Origin: Pantoea septica
GTDB taxonomy: Bacteria; Pseudomonadota; Gammaproteobacteria; Enterobacterales; Enterobacteriaceae
Length of the DNA: 64,000 bases
Direction: 5' to 3'
Assembly (NCBI RefSeq): GCF_002095575.1
Contig: NZ_MLJJ01000009.1
Span: 1 to 64,000 of the forward strand
Part shown: positions 20,997 through 30,977 of the stretch, piece by piece
How the letters are laid out: each line of letters starts with the position of its first letter
How positions within the stretch are numbered: the first letter of the stretch is position 1
Notes under the pieces: model-generated
Databases searched by the model: none
What the model saw: only the letters and a program-made list of their open reading frames with translations
What the model was told of the DNA's origin: nothing
Translations under genes and position numbers: made by a program

Positions 20997-22261
20997 CGCG
21001 TTTAGGCATCATCGCCGACGACTTTACCGGCGCCACCGACATCGCCAGCTTTCTGGTGCAGAACGGGCTCTCCACGATCCAGTTCAACGGCGTGCCGCAG
21101 CAGCATGACGCGCTGACCGCGCAGGCGATCGTGATCAGCCTTAAGTCGCGCTCCTGTCCGGCAGAGCAGGCGGTAGAGCAGTCGCTGATTGCGCTGCGCT
21201 GGCTGCAGGCGCAGGGTTGCGATCGCTTCTACTTCAAATACTGCTCCACCTTTGACAGCACCGAACAGGGCAACATCGGCCCGGTCACCGATGCGCTGCT
21301 GGCGGCGCTGGGCGAAACCCAGACGGCGATCTCTCCGGCGCTGCCGGTCAACGGCCGCACCGTCTACCAGGGACACCTGTTCGTCGGCGAGCAGCTGCTG
21401 AGCGACTCCGGCATGCGGCACCATCCGGTGACGCCGATGACCGACAGCAATCTGCTGCGCCTGATTGAGCGCCAGTCAGCCGGCAAAGCGGGGCTAATCG
21501 CCGCGCCGCTGCTGGACCGGGGCGCGCAGGCGGTGCGTGAGCAGCTGAACGAATTAAAAGCGCAGGGCGTTAACTACGTGGTGCTTGACGCGCTCAACGA
21601 GCAGCATTTGCTGACGCAGGGCGAAGCGCTGCGCGATATGCGCCTGGTGACCGGCGGCTCAGGCCTGGCCATCGGGCTGGCGCGCCAGTGGGCCGAGGCC
21701 GGCAGCGCGGGCGCCGATGCGGAAAACGCAGGCCGTCCGCAGGGCGAGCGCGCCGTCGTGATCTCCGGCTCCTGCTCGCAGATGACCAACCGGCAGGTCA
21801 GCGCCTATCGTCAGCAGGCGCCTTCCCATGAGGTCGAGGTGACGCGCTGTCTGGAGAACGCCGACGCCTACGCGCAGTCGCTGTGCGACTGGGTAGCGGC
21901 GCATAGCGACCAGCCGCTGGCGCCGCTGCTTTACGCCACCGCCGATGCGCAGCAGCTGCAAAAAATCCAGCAGCAGTATGGCGCGCAGCGCAGCAGCGAG
22001 GCGGTCGAGCAGCTGTTCGCCGCCGTGACGCGCGAGCTCAAGGCGCGTGGCTGGCAGCGCTTTATCGTGGCGGGCGGCGAAACCTCTGGCGTGGTGGCGC
22101 AGAGCCTTGGCGTCACCGCGTTCCATATCGGCCCGACGATTTCACCGGGCGTGCCCTGGGTAAGAGATATTCATCAACCGCTGTCGCTGGCGCTGAAGTC
22201 CGGCAATTTTGGCGACGAAGCGTTTTTCCGCCGCGCACAAACGGAGTTTGCCTATGACTGA
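20993..22261 (+). CDS. otnK: 3-oxo-tetronate 4-kinase
   Basis: 422 residues of the four-carbon acid sugar kinase family (DUF1537). The N-terminal domain opens with RLGIIADDFTGATDIASFLVQNG, a conserved substrate-binding motif, and has FYFKYCSTFDSTEQGNIGP. The C-terminal nucleotide domain has VVISGSCSQMTNRQV and FIVAGGETSGVVAQSLGV. It phosphorylates 3-oxo-tetronate for the decarboxylase that follows. It overlaps ltnD by 4 nt and otnC by 8 nt. Confidence 0.92.
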   Translation: MTRLGIIADDFTGATDIASFLVQNGLSTIQFNGVPQQHDALTAQAIVISLKSRSCPAEQAVEQSLIALRWLQAQGCDRFYFKYCSTFDSTEQGNIGPVTDALLAALGETQTAISPALPVNGRTVYQGHLFVGEQLLSDSGMRHHPVTPMTDSNLLRLIERQSAGKAGLIAAPLLDRGAQAVREQLNELKAQGVNYVVLDALNEQHLLTQGEALRDMRLVTGGSGLAIGLARQWAEAGSAGADAENAGRPQGERAVVISGSCSQMTNRQVSAYRQQAPSHEVEVTRCLENADAYAQSLCDWVAAHSDQPLAPLLYATADAQQLQKIQQQYGAQRSSEAVEQLFAAVTRELKARGWQRFIVAGGETSGVVAQSLGVTAFHIGPTISPGVPWVRDIHQPLSLALKSGNFGDEAFFRRAQTEFAYD

Positions 22262-22880
22262 ACAACAGGCCCGCGAAGAGATGGTGAAGCTGGGCGCCTC
22301 TTTTTTTGCCCGCGGCTATGCCACCGGCTCGGCCGGCAATCTTTCCCTGCTGCTGGAAGACGGCAATCTGCTGGCCACGCCGACCGGCTCCTGCCTCGGC
22401 GAGCTGGATGCCGATCGTCTGTCAAAGGTGACGCTGGCAGGCGAGTGGCTCTCTGGCGACAAGCCGTCGAAAGAGATCGCCTTTCACCGCGCGCTTTACG
22501 CGGGAGATGCCAACTGCAAGGCGGTGGTACACCTGCATAGCCACTACCTGACGGCGCTCTCCTGCCTTGAGGGGCTGGACGCGCAGAACTGTATCCGTCC
22601 GTTTACCCCTTACGTGGTGATGCGCGTCGGCGACGTGCCGGTGGTGCCGTACTACAAGCCCGGCGACGAACGCCTGGCGGAAGATTTGTCGCGGCTGGCG
22701 GGTCAGTATCGCGCCTTCCTGCTGGCGAACCATGGCCCGGTGGTGGTCGGCAAATCGCTGCGCGAAGCCGCAGACAACACCGAAGAGCTGGAAGAGACCG
22801 CCCGCCTGATGTTTACCCTGGGCGACCGCGCGATCCGCTATCTCAGCGACAGCGAAGTGGCGGAATTAAGGAGTCGATAA
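22254..22880 (+). CDS. otnC: 3-oxo-tetronate 4-phosphate decarboxylase (class II aldolase family)
   Basis: 208 residues from ATG at 22254, inside the end of otnK; the frame is open further upstream but that sequence belongs to otnK. Class II aldolase features are [37 protein letters not shown], the zinc histidines in [17 protein letters not shown], and the third histidine in [11 protein letters not shown]. It decarboxylates 3-oxo-tetronate 4-phosphate to dihydroxyacetone phosphate. It is joined to otnI by a TAATG overlap. Confidence 0.92.
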   Translation: MTEQQAREEMVKLGASFFARGYATGSAGNLSLLLEDGNLLATPTGSCLGELDADRLSKVTLAGEWLSGDKPSKEIAFHRALYAGDANCKAVVHLHSHYLTALSCLEGLDAQNCIRPFTPYVVMRVGDVPVVPYYKPGDERLAEDLSRLAGQYRAFLLANHGPVVVGKSLREAADNTEELEETARLMFTLGDRAIRYLSDSEVAELRSR

Positions 22881-23665
22881 TGCCGAAGTTTGCCGCAAAT
22901 CTCTCAACGCAGTTTAACGAAGTGCCCTTTATCGAACGCTTCGCCGCCGCGGCGCAGGCTGGTTTCGAGGCGGTCGAGTTTCTGTTCCCTTATGACTATC
23001 CGGCGGCGCAGCTAAAGCAATTGCTCGACGAGAACAACCTGAAACTGGTGCTGTTCAACACCGCGCCGGGCAACGTAGCGGCGGGCGAGTGGGGCGTGTC
23101 GGCCATTCCCGGCCGCGAGGCGGAAGCGCGCGCCGATATTGACCGGGCGCTGGAGTATGCGCTGGCGCTTGCGGTGCCTCAGGTGCATATCATGGCCGCC
23201 ACGGTGCCGCCGGGCGCCGATCGCGCGGCCTACGTCGACACCTTCGTGCGCAATATGCACTATGCCTCGGAGCGCTTTGCGCCGCACGGCATCACCCTGC
23301 TGCTGGAGGCGCTTAATCCGGTAACCAAGCCGCACTATCTCTATGCCAGCCAGTATCAGACGCTGGAGATGGCGGCGCGCATCGATCGCCCCAATGTCTT
23401 TACCCAGCTCGACCTGTTCCACGCGCAGCTGGTGGACGGCAACCTCAGCCGCCTGATCCGCGACAATATCGGGCGCTACCGCCATATCCAGATCGCCTCC
23501 GCGCCGGACCGCCATGAGCCGGATGAGGGCGAAATTAACTATCCCTGGCTGTTTAACCTGCTGGACGAGGTGGGCTATGAGGGCTGGATCGGCTGCGAAT
23601 ATATTCCACGCGGCAATACGCTGGACGGCCTCGGCTGGTTTGCGCCCTGGGCGAAAAAATCCTGA
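22880..23665 (+). CDS. otnI: 2-oxo-tetronate isomerase (hydroxypyruvate-isomerase family)
   Basis: 261 residues of the xylose-isomerase-like TIM barrel family. Recognisable segments are [62 protein letters not shown] with the metal-binding glutamate, [18 protein letters not shown] and [11 protein letters not shown] with the second glutamate. It interconverts 2-oxo- and 3-oxo-tetronate, placing it between ltnD and otnK in the pathway although it comes fourth in the operon. Confidence 0.92.
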   Translation: MPKFAANLSTQFNEVPFIERFAAAAQAGFEAVEFLFPYDYPAAQLKQLLDENNLKLVLFNTAPGNVAAGEWGVSAIPGREAEARADIDRALEYALALAVPQVHIMAATVPPGADRAAYVDTFVRNMHYASERFAPHGITLLLEALNPVTKPHYLYASQYQTLEMAARIDRPNVFTQLDLFHAQLVDGNLSRLIRDNIGRYRHIQIASAPDRHEPDEGEINYPWLFNLLDEVGYEGWIGCEYIPRGNTLDGLGWFAPWAKKS

Positions 23666-23773
23666 AGCGACTCTGAACATCCCGGCGCGGCGACGCCGGT
23701 TTTCATCCTGCACCTGGGCCAGGCACCACTGTACTCATTATTCATATAAAGATAACCCTATCTGAGGTTTACC

Positions 23774-25129
23774 ATGTCCACCGCACTGCTGTTAGCCATT
23801 GCCACCGCCAGCATTGTTATCCTGCTGCTGCTGGTCATTAAAGCCAAAGTCCATCCCTTTGTAGCCCTGCTGATCGTCAGCCTGCTGGTCGCCATCGCGA
23901 CGGGCATCCCGGCTGAAAAGATCATGGAAACCATTATGAGCGGCATGGGCGGCCTGCTCGGCCATATCGCCATTATCATTGTGCTGGGGGCGATGCTCGG
24001 CGCGCTGATTGAAGCCTCGGGGGGCGCGGAGTCGCTGGCTCAGCGCTTCAGCAAAAGCCTCGGCATCCGGCGCACCGTCGCGGCGCTGACCATGGCGGCC
24101 TTTATTCTCGGCATACCGGTGTTTTTTGAGGTCGGTTTTATTATCGTCATCCCGCTGATTTACGGCTTCACCAAGGTGGCGCGCGTCTCGCCTCTCAAGT
24201 TCGGCCTGCCGATGGCGGGCGTGATGCTCACCGTGCACGTGGCGCTGCCGACCCATCCGGGCGCGGCGGCGGCGGCAGGCATTCTGCATACCGACATGGG
24301 CTGGCTGATGATGATCGGCCTGGCGATTTCGGTGCCGGTAGGCATTATCGGCTACTACGTCGCGAAAGCGATGAACCGCCGCCAGTATCATCTGTCGGTA
24401 GAGGTGCTGGAGCAGCTGCAAATGGCGAAGCCGGAAGGCGCGGAGAAGAAGAACGAGCCGGCGCCGCCCGGCGCGCTCACTATCGCCGGCCTGATAGTGG
24501 TGCCGATCCTGCTGATTGTGCTCGGCACGCTCTCCCACTCGCTGCTGGCGGCGGATAGCCTGGCGGGCAAAGTGATGACGGTGATCGGCACGCCGCCGAT
24601 TGCGTTGCTGATTGCGCTGGCGCTCGCCGCCTGGCTGCTGGGCGTGCGTCGCGGCTGGAGCAAAGACAAGCTGGAGGAGTTAACCGGCCGCGCCATTCCG
24701 GGATCGGCGAGCGTGATTCTGGTGGCGGGCGCGGGCGGCGCCTTCGGCAAAGTGCTGGTGGAGTCGGGCGTCGGCAAGGCGCTGGCGCTGACGCTGGAGA
24801 CGCTGCATCTGCCGCTGGTGCCTGCCGCCTTTATTCTGTCGCTGGCGCTGCGCGCCTCGCAGGGCTCGGCCACGGTGGCGATCCTGACCACCAGCGGACT
24901 GCTCACCTCTGCGGTGAGCGGCGCCAGCGATATGGAGCGCGTGCTGGTGACGCTGGCGGCGTGCTTCGGCGGACTGGGGCTGTCGCACGTCAACGATGCG
25001 GGCTTCTGGGTGGTCACGCGCTATCTGGGGCTGTCGGTCGGCGACGGCCTGAAAACCTGGACGGTGCTGACCACGCTGATGGGAGTGAGCGGCTTTGCGC
25101 TGACCTGGCTGGTGTGGGCGCTGGTGTAA
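23774..25129 (+). CDS. ygbN: GntP-family tetronate/gluconate-type permease (YgbN-like)
   Basis: 451 residues with about 12-14 hydrophobic segments. GntP-family marks are KVHPFVALLIVSLLVAIATGIP, GHIAIIIVLGAMLGALIEASGGAESLA, GIPVFFEVGFIIVIPLIYG, LPTHPGAAAAAGILHTDMGW and the C-terminal SLALRASQGSATVAILTTSGLL / LSHVNDAGFWVVTRYLG. The family imports gluconate and related sugar acids with protons. As the last gene of the ltnD-otnKCI operon it probably imports threonate or a related tetronate. A 108-bp gap separates it from otnI. Confidence 0.88.
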   Translation: MSTALLLAIATASIVILLLLVIKAKVHPFVALLIVSLLVAIATGIPAEKIMETIMSGMGGLLGHIAIIIVLGAMLGALIEASGGAESLAQRFSKSLGIRRTVAALTMAAFILGIPVFFEVGFIIVIPLIYGFTKVARVSPLKFGLPMAGVMLTVHVALPTHPGAAAAAGILHTDMGWLMMIGLAISVPVGIIGYYVAKAMNRRQYHLSVEVLEQLQMAKPEGAEKKNEPAPPGALTIAGLIVVPILLIVLGTLSHSLLAADSLAGKVMTVIGTPPIALLIALALAAWLLGVRRGWSKDKLEELTGRAIPGSASVILVAGAGGAFGKVLVESGVGKALALTLETLHLPLVPAAFILSLALRASQGSATVAILTTSGLLTSAVSGASDMERVLVTLAACFGGLGLSHVNDAGFWVVTRYLGLSVGDGLKTWTVLTTLMGVSGFALTWLVWALV

Positions 25130-25142
25130 TCGGCTTATGACG

Positions 25143-25169
25143 TTTCTCCCCCGGAGAGCGGGGGAGAAA
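25143..25169. terminator. Hairpin between convergent ygbN and sbcB, weak terminator
   Basis: Ten-base arms TTTCTCCCCC and GGGGGAGAAA enclose GGAGAGC. It sits between converging genes, but no real T-run follows on either strand, so it may act as a transcript end stabiliser rather than a standard terminator. Confidence 0.45.
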
Positions 25170-25204
25170 AGGAGAAGAGTGCGCGCCAACGCGCCGTTAT
25201 TTCT

Positions 25205-26635
25205 CTAAGAAACCAGTTCCTGCGCATAGAGATAAAGCGCCTTTAGCTGCGCCATCTTCTCTGCGTCCCCTTCGTGCAGGCTTGCCAGCGACTCCAGCTC
25301 CAGCAAAAAGGCCTGCACGCGCTCCGCGTTCAAGGCTTCGCGTCGGTGCTGCAGCCAGCGCTGCTGCTCGGCGTCATCCAGCGTGCCGGGAAAGTTGCGC
25401 GCGCGGTAGCGGAACAGCAGCTTCGCCACGCGCGCATCCTGGAAGGCGAGATCCATCGCCGGCAGGTTGGCGGGCGCGGTCTGGCGCAGGATATTCATTC
25501 CCGCGCGATCGGCGTCGCTAAAGAAGCCGTCATAGAGCTGCGCGTCGACGTCGTCCGGCGCGGCAAAGGGCTCCGCCTCGGCGAACAGGGTGACCACTTT
25601 TTCACGCACTTCGGCATGCTGACGCAGCAGCGCCAGATTCGCCAGGCAGGCTTCACGATCGATACCCAGGCGCGCCGCATCTTCCGGGCGCAGCGTGTTG
25701 GCGGGCGCCAGCACCGGGCACTTATTGATATGCACCAGCTTAATCGGCACCGACGCTTCATCGTCGGCCAGATCGCTTTTGCGCGTGTAGAGCCGCTCGC
25801 GCAGCGCATCCGCGTCCATCTCCAGCAGCGGCGTCATATCGCCCGCGAGATCGGCGACGATCAGCGCGTTGCGATTGTCCGGATGCCACGCCAGCGGCAC
25901 GACCCAGCTGGTATTGCCGCGCGCCGCGCCGAACATGCCGGAGACGTGCACCAGCGGCTTCATCTGCGGAATGTCGATCAGCGTCATCAGCTTATTTTTA
26001 TTGCGATGCGTAAACAGGAACTCAAACAGCTTCGGCTGCTTCTCTTTCACCAGCTTCGCCATCGCCAGCGTGGCGTAGACGTCGGACATGGCGTCGTGCG
26101 CGTTTTCATGCGCCACGCCGTTGGCTTTAGTGAGATGCTCCAGCCTGAAGCTGGGAAAGCCGTCCTCATTTTCCGGCCAGACGATGCCGTCGGGACGCAG
26201 CGCGTAGCAGGCGCGCATCACATCGAGCAAATCCCAGCGCGAGTTGCCGTTTTGCCAGCTCCAGCCGTAGGGATCGAAGAAGTTGCGGTAGAAGATGTTG
26301 CGCGTGACCTCGTCATCGAAGCGCACATTGTTGTAGCCCACCACGCAGGTTTGCTCTTCGGTAAAGAGCGCATAGATTCGGGCGGCGAACTCCGCTTCCG
26401 ATACGCCGCGCGCGCGCGCGACCTGCGGCGTAATGCCGGTAATCATTACCGCTTCCGGCTGCGGCAGATAGTCGTCCGCGGGACGGCAGTAGAAAATCTG
26501 CGGCTCGCCGACAGGGTTGAAATCGCTGTCGGTGCGCAGCGCGGCAAACTGCGCCGGCCGATCCAGCGACGGGCTCTTACCGAAGGTCTCGTAATCGTGA
26601 AAGAGAAAAGTGCGTTCAGAGGCGGGCACGAGCAT
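25205..26635 (-). CDS. sbcB: Exodeoxyribonuclease I
   Basis: 476 residues from ATG at 26635 with AGGA just upstream; Escherichia SbcB has 475. The DnaQ-like 3'-5' exonuclease domain starts with TFLFHDYETFGKSPSLDRPAQFAALRTD (catalytic D-x-E), continues with GYNNVRFDDEVTRNIFYRNF and ends with ENAHDAMSDVYATLAMAKL (catalytic HD pair). The SH3-like and C-terminal helical domains follow, including LLFRYRARNFPGTL. It degrades single-stranded DNA processively and interacts with SSB. It is divergent from dacD, as in Escherichia. Confidence 0.96.
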   Translation of the reverse strand: MLVPASERTFLFHDYETFGKSPSLDRPAQFAALRTDSDFNPVGEPQIFYCRPADDYLPQPEAVMITGITPQVARARGVSEAEFAARIYALFTEEQTCVVGYNNVRFDDEVTRNIFYRNFFDPYGWSWQNGNSRWDLLDVMRACYALRPDGIVWPENEDGFPSFRLEHLTKANGVAHENAHDAMSDVYATLAMAKLVKEKQPKLFEFLFTHRNKNKLMTLIDIPQMKPLVHVSGMFGAARGNTSWVVPLAWHPDNRNALIVADLAGDMTPLLEMDADALRERLYTRKSDLADDEASVPIKLVHINKCPVLAPANTLRPEDAARLGIDREACLANLALLRQHAEVREKVVTLFAEAEPFAAPDDVDAQLYDGFFSDADRAGMNILRQTAPANLPAMDLAFQDARVAKLLFRYRARNFPGTLDDAEQQRWLQHRREALNAERVQAFLLELESLASLHEGDAEKMAQLKALYLYAQELVS

Positions 26636-26804
26636 ATCCTGTACTGAGAAAACAACGCACAGCATAGTCGCTTGCGTCGCAGGTCACAACCACGCCTGCG
26701 CGGGAGGCAGGCCGATCACACTTTTTTTCAATTTAATCAAACCTGTTTATGCCTTTTGCCGTAAAACGAGCCGCTGTTTTCCCCGTAACCTTGAGGATGA
26801 AGTG

Positions 26805-27968
26805 TTGAAAAGGCGTCTGTTGATCTCTGTAACTGGAACTCTCTTTTTGGCTTCGCTGGCCCAGGCCGACGATATGCCGTTTCCCCTGACGCCACCGTCG
26901 ATTGACGCCGCCTCCTGGGTACTGATGGACGCCACCACCGGACAGGTGCTGACCGCCGGTAATCCGGATGAGCGGCGCAACCCCGCCAGCCTGACCAAGC
27001 TGATGACCGGCTACGTGGTCGACCGCGCCATCGACGCGAAAAAAATCACCCGCGACGACGTGGTGCCGGTCGGTAAAGACGCCTGGGCGGCGGGCAATCC
27101 GGTATTTAAAGGCTCCTCGCTGATGTTTATTAAGCCTGGCGACAAGATCACCGTGCGCGACCTCAGCCGCGGCGTCATCATCGACTCCGGCAACGACGCC
27201 TGCGTGGCGCTGGCTGACTACGTGGCGGGCAGTCAGGAAAATTTCGTCAATATGATGAATCAGTACGTACAGAAGCTGGGCCTGACCAATACGCACTTCG
27301 AGACCGTGCACGGCCTCGACGCGCCGGGCCAGTTCTCCTCCGCGCGGGACATGGCGAAGCTGTCGCGCGCCATTATCAGCGGCGAACCCGATTTCTACGC
27401 CATGTACAGCGAGAAAACCCTCACCTGGAACGGCATCACGCAGAACAACCGCAACGGGCTGCTGTGGGACAACAATCTGCACGTCGACGGCCTGAAAACC
27501 GGCCATACCGAAACGGCGGGCTTCAATATCATCGCCTCTAACGTGGTCGGCCAGCATCGTCTGATCGCGGTCGTGATGGGCGGCAAAAGCCCGAAAGGGC
27601 GTGAAGAGCAGGCGCGCAAGCTGCTGGTCTGGGGCCAGAACACCTTCGACACCGTACAACTGTTCCACGCAGGCAAGAAAATCGGCACTGAAAACGTCTG
27701 GTACGGCGCGCCGCACAGCGTCGCCGTCGGCACCGCTAACGACGTCTACCTGTCGCTGCCGCGCAGCGAGATCCAGAACGTGAAGGCCAAATATGTGATT
27801 AACCGTAAGGACCTTGAGGCACCGTTGAAAGCCAACGAAACCATCGGCGAGATTCAGGTGCTCGATAAGGACAAGCAGCTGGCGAGCTATCCGCTGGTCA
27901 CGCTCTCAGCGGTAGAGAAAGCAGGCGTCTTCACGCGTATTCAGGACTACCTGAAGCAGACGTTCTGA
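26805..27968 (+). CDS. dacD: D-alanyl-D-alanine carboxypeptidase (PBP6b)
   Basis: 387 residues from TTG at 26805 (M-K-R-R-L, aligning with Escherichia DacD, 388 residues); a GTG one codon earlier is the alternative. GAGG at 26793-26796 is spaced 8 bases from the TTG. A signal peptide ends after SLAQA (about residue 21). The penicillin-binding motifs are S62-L-T-K65, S-G-N in IIDSGNDAC and K-T-G in DGLKTGHTE, and a C-terminal beta domain and amphipathic tail (FTRIQDYLKQTF) anchor it to the periplasmic face of the inner membrane. It trims pentapeptides in peptidoglycan. Confidence 0.95.
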   Translation: MKRRLLISVTGTLFLASLAQADDMPFPLTPPSIDAASWVLMDATTGQVLTAGNPDERRNPASLTKLMTGYVVDRAIDAKKITRDDVVPVGKDAWAAGNPVFKGSSLMFIKPGDKITVRDLSRGVIIDSGNDACVALADYVAGSQENFVNMMNQYVQKLGLTNTHFETVHGLDAPGQFSSARDMAKLSRAIISGEPDFYAMYSEKTLTWNGITQNNRNGLLWDNNLHVDGLKTGHTETAGFNIIASNVVGQHRLIAVVMGGKSPKGREEQARKLLVWGQNTFDTVQLFHAGKKIGTENVWYGAPHSVAVGTANDVYLSLPRSEIQNVKAKYVINRKDLEAPLKANETIGEIQVLDKDKQLASYPLVTLSAVEKAGVFTRIQDYLKQTF

Positions 27969-28002
27969 CAGCATCAGGCGGCCTCCGTGCCGCCTCTTGT
28001 TA

Positions 28003-29217
28003 TTACTTCAGATCGCTCTTCACATCCTTAACGTCGCTGGCCGACACCGGCGCGGCGGCGTTGCCCCAGCTGTTGCGCACATAGGTCAGCACCGCGGCGA
28101 TCTGCTCGTCATCCAGCACCCCGGCAAAGGCTGGCATGGCGGGCGCCGTCGGTCGGGCGTCGGTATCGACGCCGCGGCTGCCCGCGCTGACGACCCGAAT
28201 CAGCGAGGTGGCATTCGGCTGGTTGATCAGCGGATTAGACGCCAGCTGCGGGAAAATATTCCTCTCGCCGCGTCCGCCGGGGCTGTGACAGGCGGAACAC
28301 TTCGCCTCATAAATCTGCGCGCCGAGCTTCATGCGATCGTCGCTGGCGGCCAGCGGCTGCGGCACCTCTTCATCGTGGGTTTTACCCTCTTTCAGGAAGG
28401 TCGCCACCGCGCGCAGATCCTCTTCGCGCCAGTACTGGGTCGAGTGACGCACCGCGTCGGCCATCGGACCGGAAGCGATGGCGTAGCGGTTCACGCCGGT
28501 GCGCAGATAGCTGACGATATCCTCCTGCGTCCATTTGCCCAGCCCGGTATGGGCGTCCGCGCCGAGATTAGGCGCATACCAGCCTTCTACTTCGCTACCG
28601 CTGAGGAAGCGATCGCCCTTATCGCCGCCGAGAAAGTTTTTCGAGGTGTGGCAGGTGCCGCAGTGGCCGAGCCCCTGTACCAGGTAAGCGCCGCGATTCC
28701 ACTCCGCCGACTTTTTCGCATCGGGTATAAACGTGCCCTTATCGAAATTAAGCCAGTTCCAGGCAATCAGGCTGGTGCGAATATTAAAGGGGAAGGGCAG
28801 CTGGTTGGTTTCGACTTCGTGATGGATCGGCTGCAGCGTCTGTATCCACGCCCAGAGATCCTGCAGGTCCCGTTCGGACATCTTCGTGTAGGCGGTAAAC
28901 GGCATCGCGCCGTAGAGCCGTTTGCCGTCGTGGCCGATGCCTTCCGTCATGGCGCGGCGGAAATCGTCATAGCTCCAGTCGCCGATGCCGGTCTCGCGAT
29001 CCGGCGTGATATTGGCGCCGGCCAGCACGCCGAACGGGGTATTAATCTTGACGCCGCCCGCATAGGGCTGCTTCGCATCGGTCGTATGGCAGGCGGTACA
29101 GTCGCCGAGGGTGGCGAGGTAGCTGCCGCGCGCATACTGGTCATACTCCGGCTGCGCCTGGCTGCCGACGCTGGCAACCAGCAGCAGCGCGGCGGAGAGT
29201 GCATTCAGCGTTTTCAT
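28003..29217 (-). CDS. Triheme cytochrome c subunit of a periplasmic gluconate/alcohol-type dehydrogenase
   Basis: 404 residues with a signal peptide (MKTLNALSAALLLVASVGSQA). There are three c-type heme sites: C40-T-A-C43-H44, GHCGTCH near residue 187 and KCSACH near 317, each in the typical cytochrome order of FAD-dependent gluconate, 2-ketogluconate or sorbitol dehydrogenases. It passes electrons from the flavoprotein to ubiquinone at the outer face of the inner membrane. It is last in a three-gene operon, joined to the flavoprotein gene by a 4-nt overlap. Confidence 0.9.
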   Translation of the reverse strand: MKTLNALSAALLLVASVGSQAQPEYDQYARGSYLATLGDCTACHTTDAKQPYAGGVKINTPFGVLAGANITPDRETGIGDWSYDDFRRAMTEGIGHDGKRLYGAMPFTAYTKMSERDLQDLWAWIQTLQPIHHEVETNQLPFPFNIRTSLIAWNWLNFDKGTFIPDAKKSAEWNRGAYLVQGLGHCGTCHTSKNFLGGDKGDRFLSGSEVEGWYAPNLGADAHTGLGKWTQEDIVSYLRTGVNRYAIASGPMADAVRHSTQYWREEDLRAVATFLKEGKTHDEEVPQPLAASDDRMKLGAQIYEAKCSACHSPGGRGERNIFPQLASNPLINQPNATSLIRVVSAGSRGVDTDARPTAPAMPAFAGVLDDEQIAAVLTYVRNSWGNAAAPVSASDVKDVKSDLK

Positions 29218-30977
29218 GCGGTAATCATCTCCCCCGGACGTTTCAGATACCAGGTGCGGATCGCGTGCGCCGCCTTAAACGCCAGCGCGCCCACGGTGCC
29301 GGTCGGATTGTAGCCGGGGTTCTGCGGAAAGGCGGAAGCGCCCACCACGAACAGGTTCGGCACGTCCCAGACCTGCAGATGCTTGTTGACCGAGCTGGTG
29401 CTGGGGTCGGCGCCCATTACAAAGCCGCCGACGACGTGAGAGGACTGATAGGGCACGCTGCTCCAGTGGCCGGTCATCGGTTTCACGATCGTTTCGCGCG
29501 GGTTCATCGATTTGGCGATCTCCGCCACCTTGCCGGTGCAGTACTGCGCCATCTTCAGATCGTTATGCGAAAAGTCGAAGGTAATGCGCAGCAGCGGACG
29601 GCCGTGCGGATCTTTATAGTTGGGATCGAGCGAAAGGTAGTTGGTGCGCGTGGTGTAGCTGCTGGCCTCGCAGCCGATCGACATGGTGCTGAGGTAGTTA
29701 TCTTTTAGCGCGCGCTTCCATTTCGATCCCCACTTTGGCGTGCCGGGCGGCAGAGGACGGTAGCCGATAGGCGCGGAGCCGATTGGCGTCACGCGGATAC
29801 TGCCGCCGCCAAAGAAGCCGAGGCCGCTGTGGTCGAAGTTATCGTTGTTGAACTCGTCGATGCCCATGCCGACCGCGCCCGCGCCGATAAAGGGGTTGAA
29901 GTTCTTGTCATCGAAAAACAGCGTCACGTTGTTAGCGGTCTGGTAGGCGTAGTTGCGGCCGGTGGTGCCCTTGTTAGTCACCGGATCGTAGGCCTCGCCG
30001 ATTTGCGAAAGCAGCATCAGGCGCACGTTCTCAAAGGTAAAGGCGGCGACAATCACCAGATCGGCTGGCTGTTCCCAGGTATCGCCGGAGGAGTCGACAT
30101 AGGTGACGCCGGTCGCTTTTTTGCCGCTGGAGTCGGTCAGCACCTCCAGCACTTCGCAGTTGGTATAGGCGGTAAAGTTCTCTTTGCGCATCAGCGCGGG
30201 CAGCACGGTGGTAATGGCGCTGGCTTTAGAGTAGTTGGCGCAGCCGTAGTTGGTGCAGAAGCCGCAAAAGGTGCAGGGGCCCATGGTGACGCCGTAGGGA
30301 TTGGTATAGGCCTCGGAGACCAGCGACGAGGGCACCGGGAAGGGCTGATAGCCCATCTCTTTCGCCGCCTGTGCGAACAGCGTCGGGCCGTAGGGCTGAC
30401 GCAGCGGCGGCGTCGGATATTCGCCGCTGCGCGGGCCTTCGAACGGGTTGCCGCCGGCGCGCTTCTCGCCGTTGAGGTTGCCCGCGTAGCCGGACGTGCC
30501 CGCCACGCGCTCGAACTGCATATAGTGCGGCTCCATCTCTTCCCAGGTGGTGCCCCAGTCCTGCAACGTCAACTCGCCGGGCATCGCGTCGGCACCGTAC
30601 CGCTCGGTGAGATAGCTCTTCAGCTGAAATTCGTGCGGCTGAAAGCGGAAGGTGATCCCCGCCCAGTGATTGCCCGCGCCGCCGGTGCCGTTGCCGGGAT
30701 GAAAGGAGCCCCAGGTGCGCATCGGCAGCGCGGTCTGCGACGGGTTGTTGCGCATGGTGCAGGTATTCTGTCGCGTGCGCAGCATCAGCTCTTCGCGCAT
30801 CACATAGCGCAGTTCGTCGGTCACGGTGCCGATATTGAAATCGCGCGCGGTATCGCGCCACGGACCGCGCTCGATGCCGATCACCTCCAGCCCTTCGTCG
30901 GCCAGCTCATTGGCGATAATCGAACCCGCCCAGCCGAGGCCGATCACCACGACATCCGTTTTAGGTAGTTTTTTCAT
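29214..30977 (-). CDS. FAD-containing large subunit of periplasmic gluconate/keto-gluconate-type dehydrogenase (GMC family)
   Basis: 587 residues. The N-terminal Rossmann loop is VVVIGLGWAGSIIANELADEGLEVIGIERG. The middle contains GGAGNHWAGITFRF and the cysteine-rich PCTFCGFCTNYGC stretch conserved in these flavoproteins. The C-terminus has HVVGGFVMGADP and NLFVVGASAFPQNPGYNPTGTVGALAF, the GMC FAD-closing region with the catalytic histidine area. There is no own signal peptide; it is thought to be co-exported with the Tat-bearing small subunit. The substrate (gluconate, 2-ketogluconate or another polyol) cannot be decided from sequence. Confidence 0.88.
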   Translation of the reverse strand: MKKLPKTDVVVIGLGWAGSIIANELADEGLEVIGIERGPWRDTARDFNIGTVTDELRYVMREELMLRTRQNTCTMRNNPSQTALPMRTWGSFHPGNGTGGAGNHWAGITFRFQPHEFQLKSYLTERYGADAMPGELTLQDWGTTWEEMEPHYMQFERVAGTSGYAGNLNGEKRAGGNPFEGPRSGEYPTPPLRQPYGPTLFAQAAKEMGYQPFPVPSSLVSEAYTNPYGVTMGPCTFCGFCTNYGCANYSKASAITTVLPALMRKENFTAYTNCEVLEVLTDSSGKKATGVTYVDSSGDTWEQPADLVIVAAFTFENVRLMLLSQIGEAYDPVTNKGTTGRNYAYQTANNVTLFFDDKNFNPFIGAGAVGMGIDEFNNDNFDHSGLGFFGGGSIRVTPIGSAPIGYRPLPPGTPKWGSKWKRALKDNYLSTMSIGCEASSYTTRTNYLSLDPNYKDPHGRPLLRITFDFSHNDLKMAQYCTGKVAEIAKSMNPRETIVKPMTGHWSSVPYQSSHVVGGFVMGADPSTSSVNKHLQVWDVPNLFVVGASAFPQNPGYNPTGTVGALAFKAAHAIRTWYLKRPGEMITA

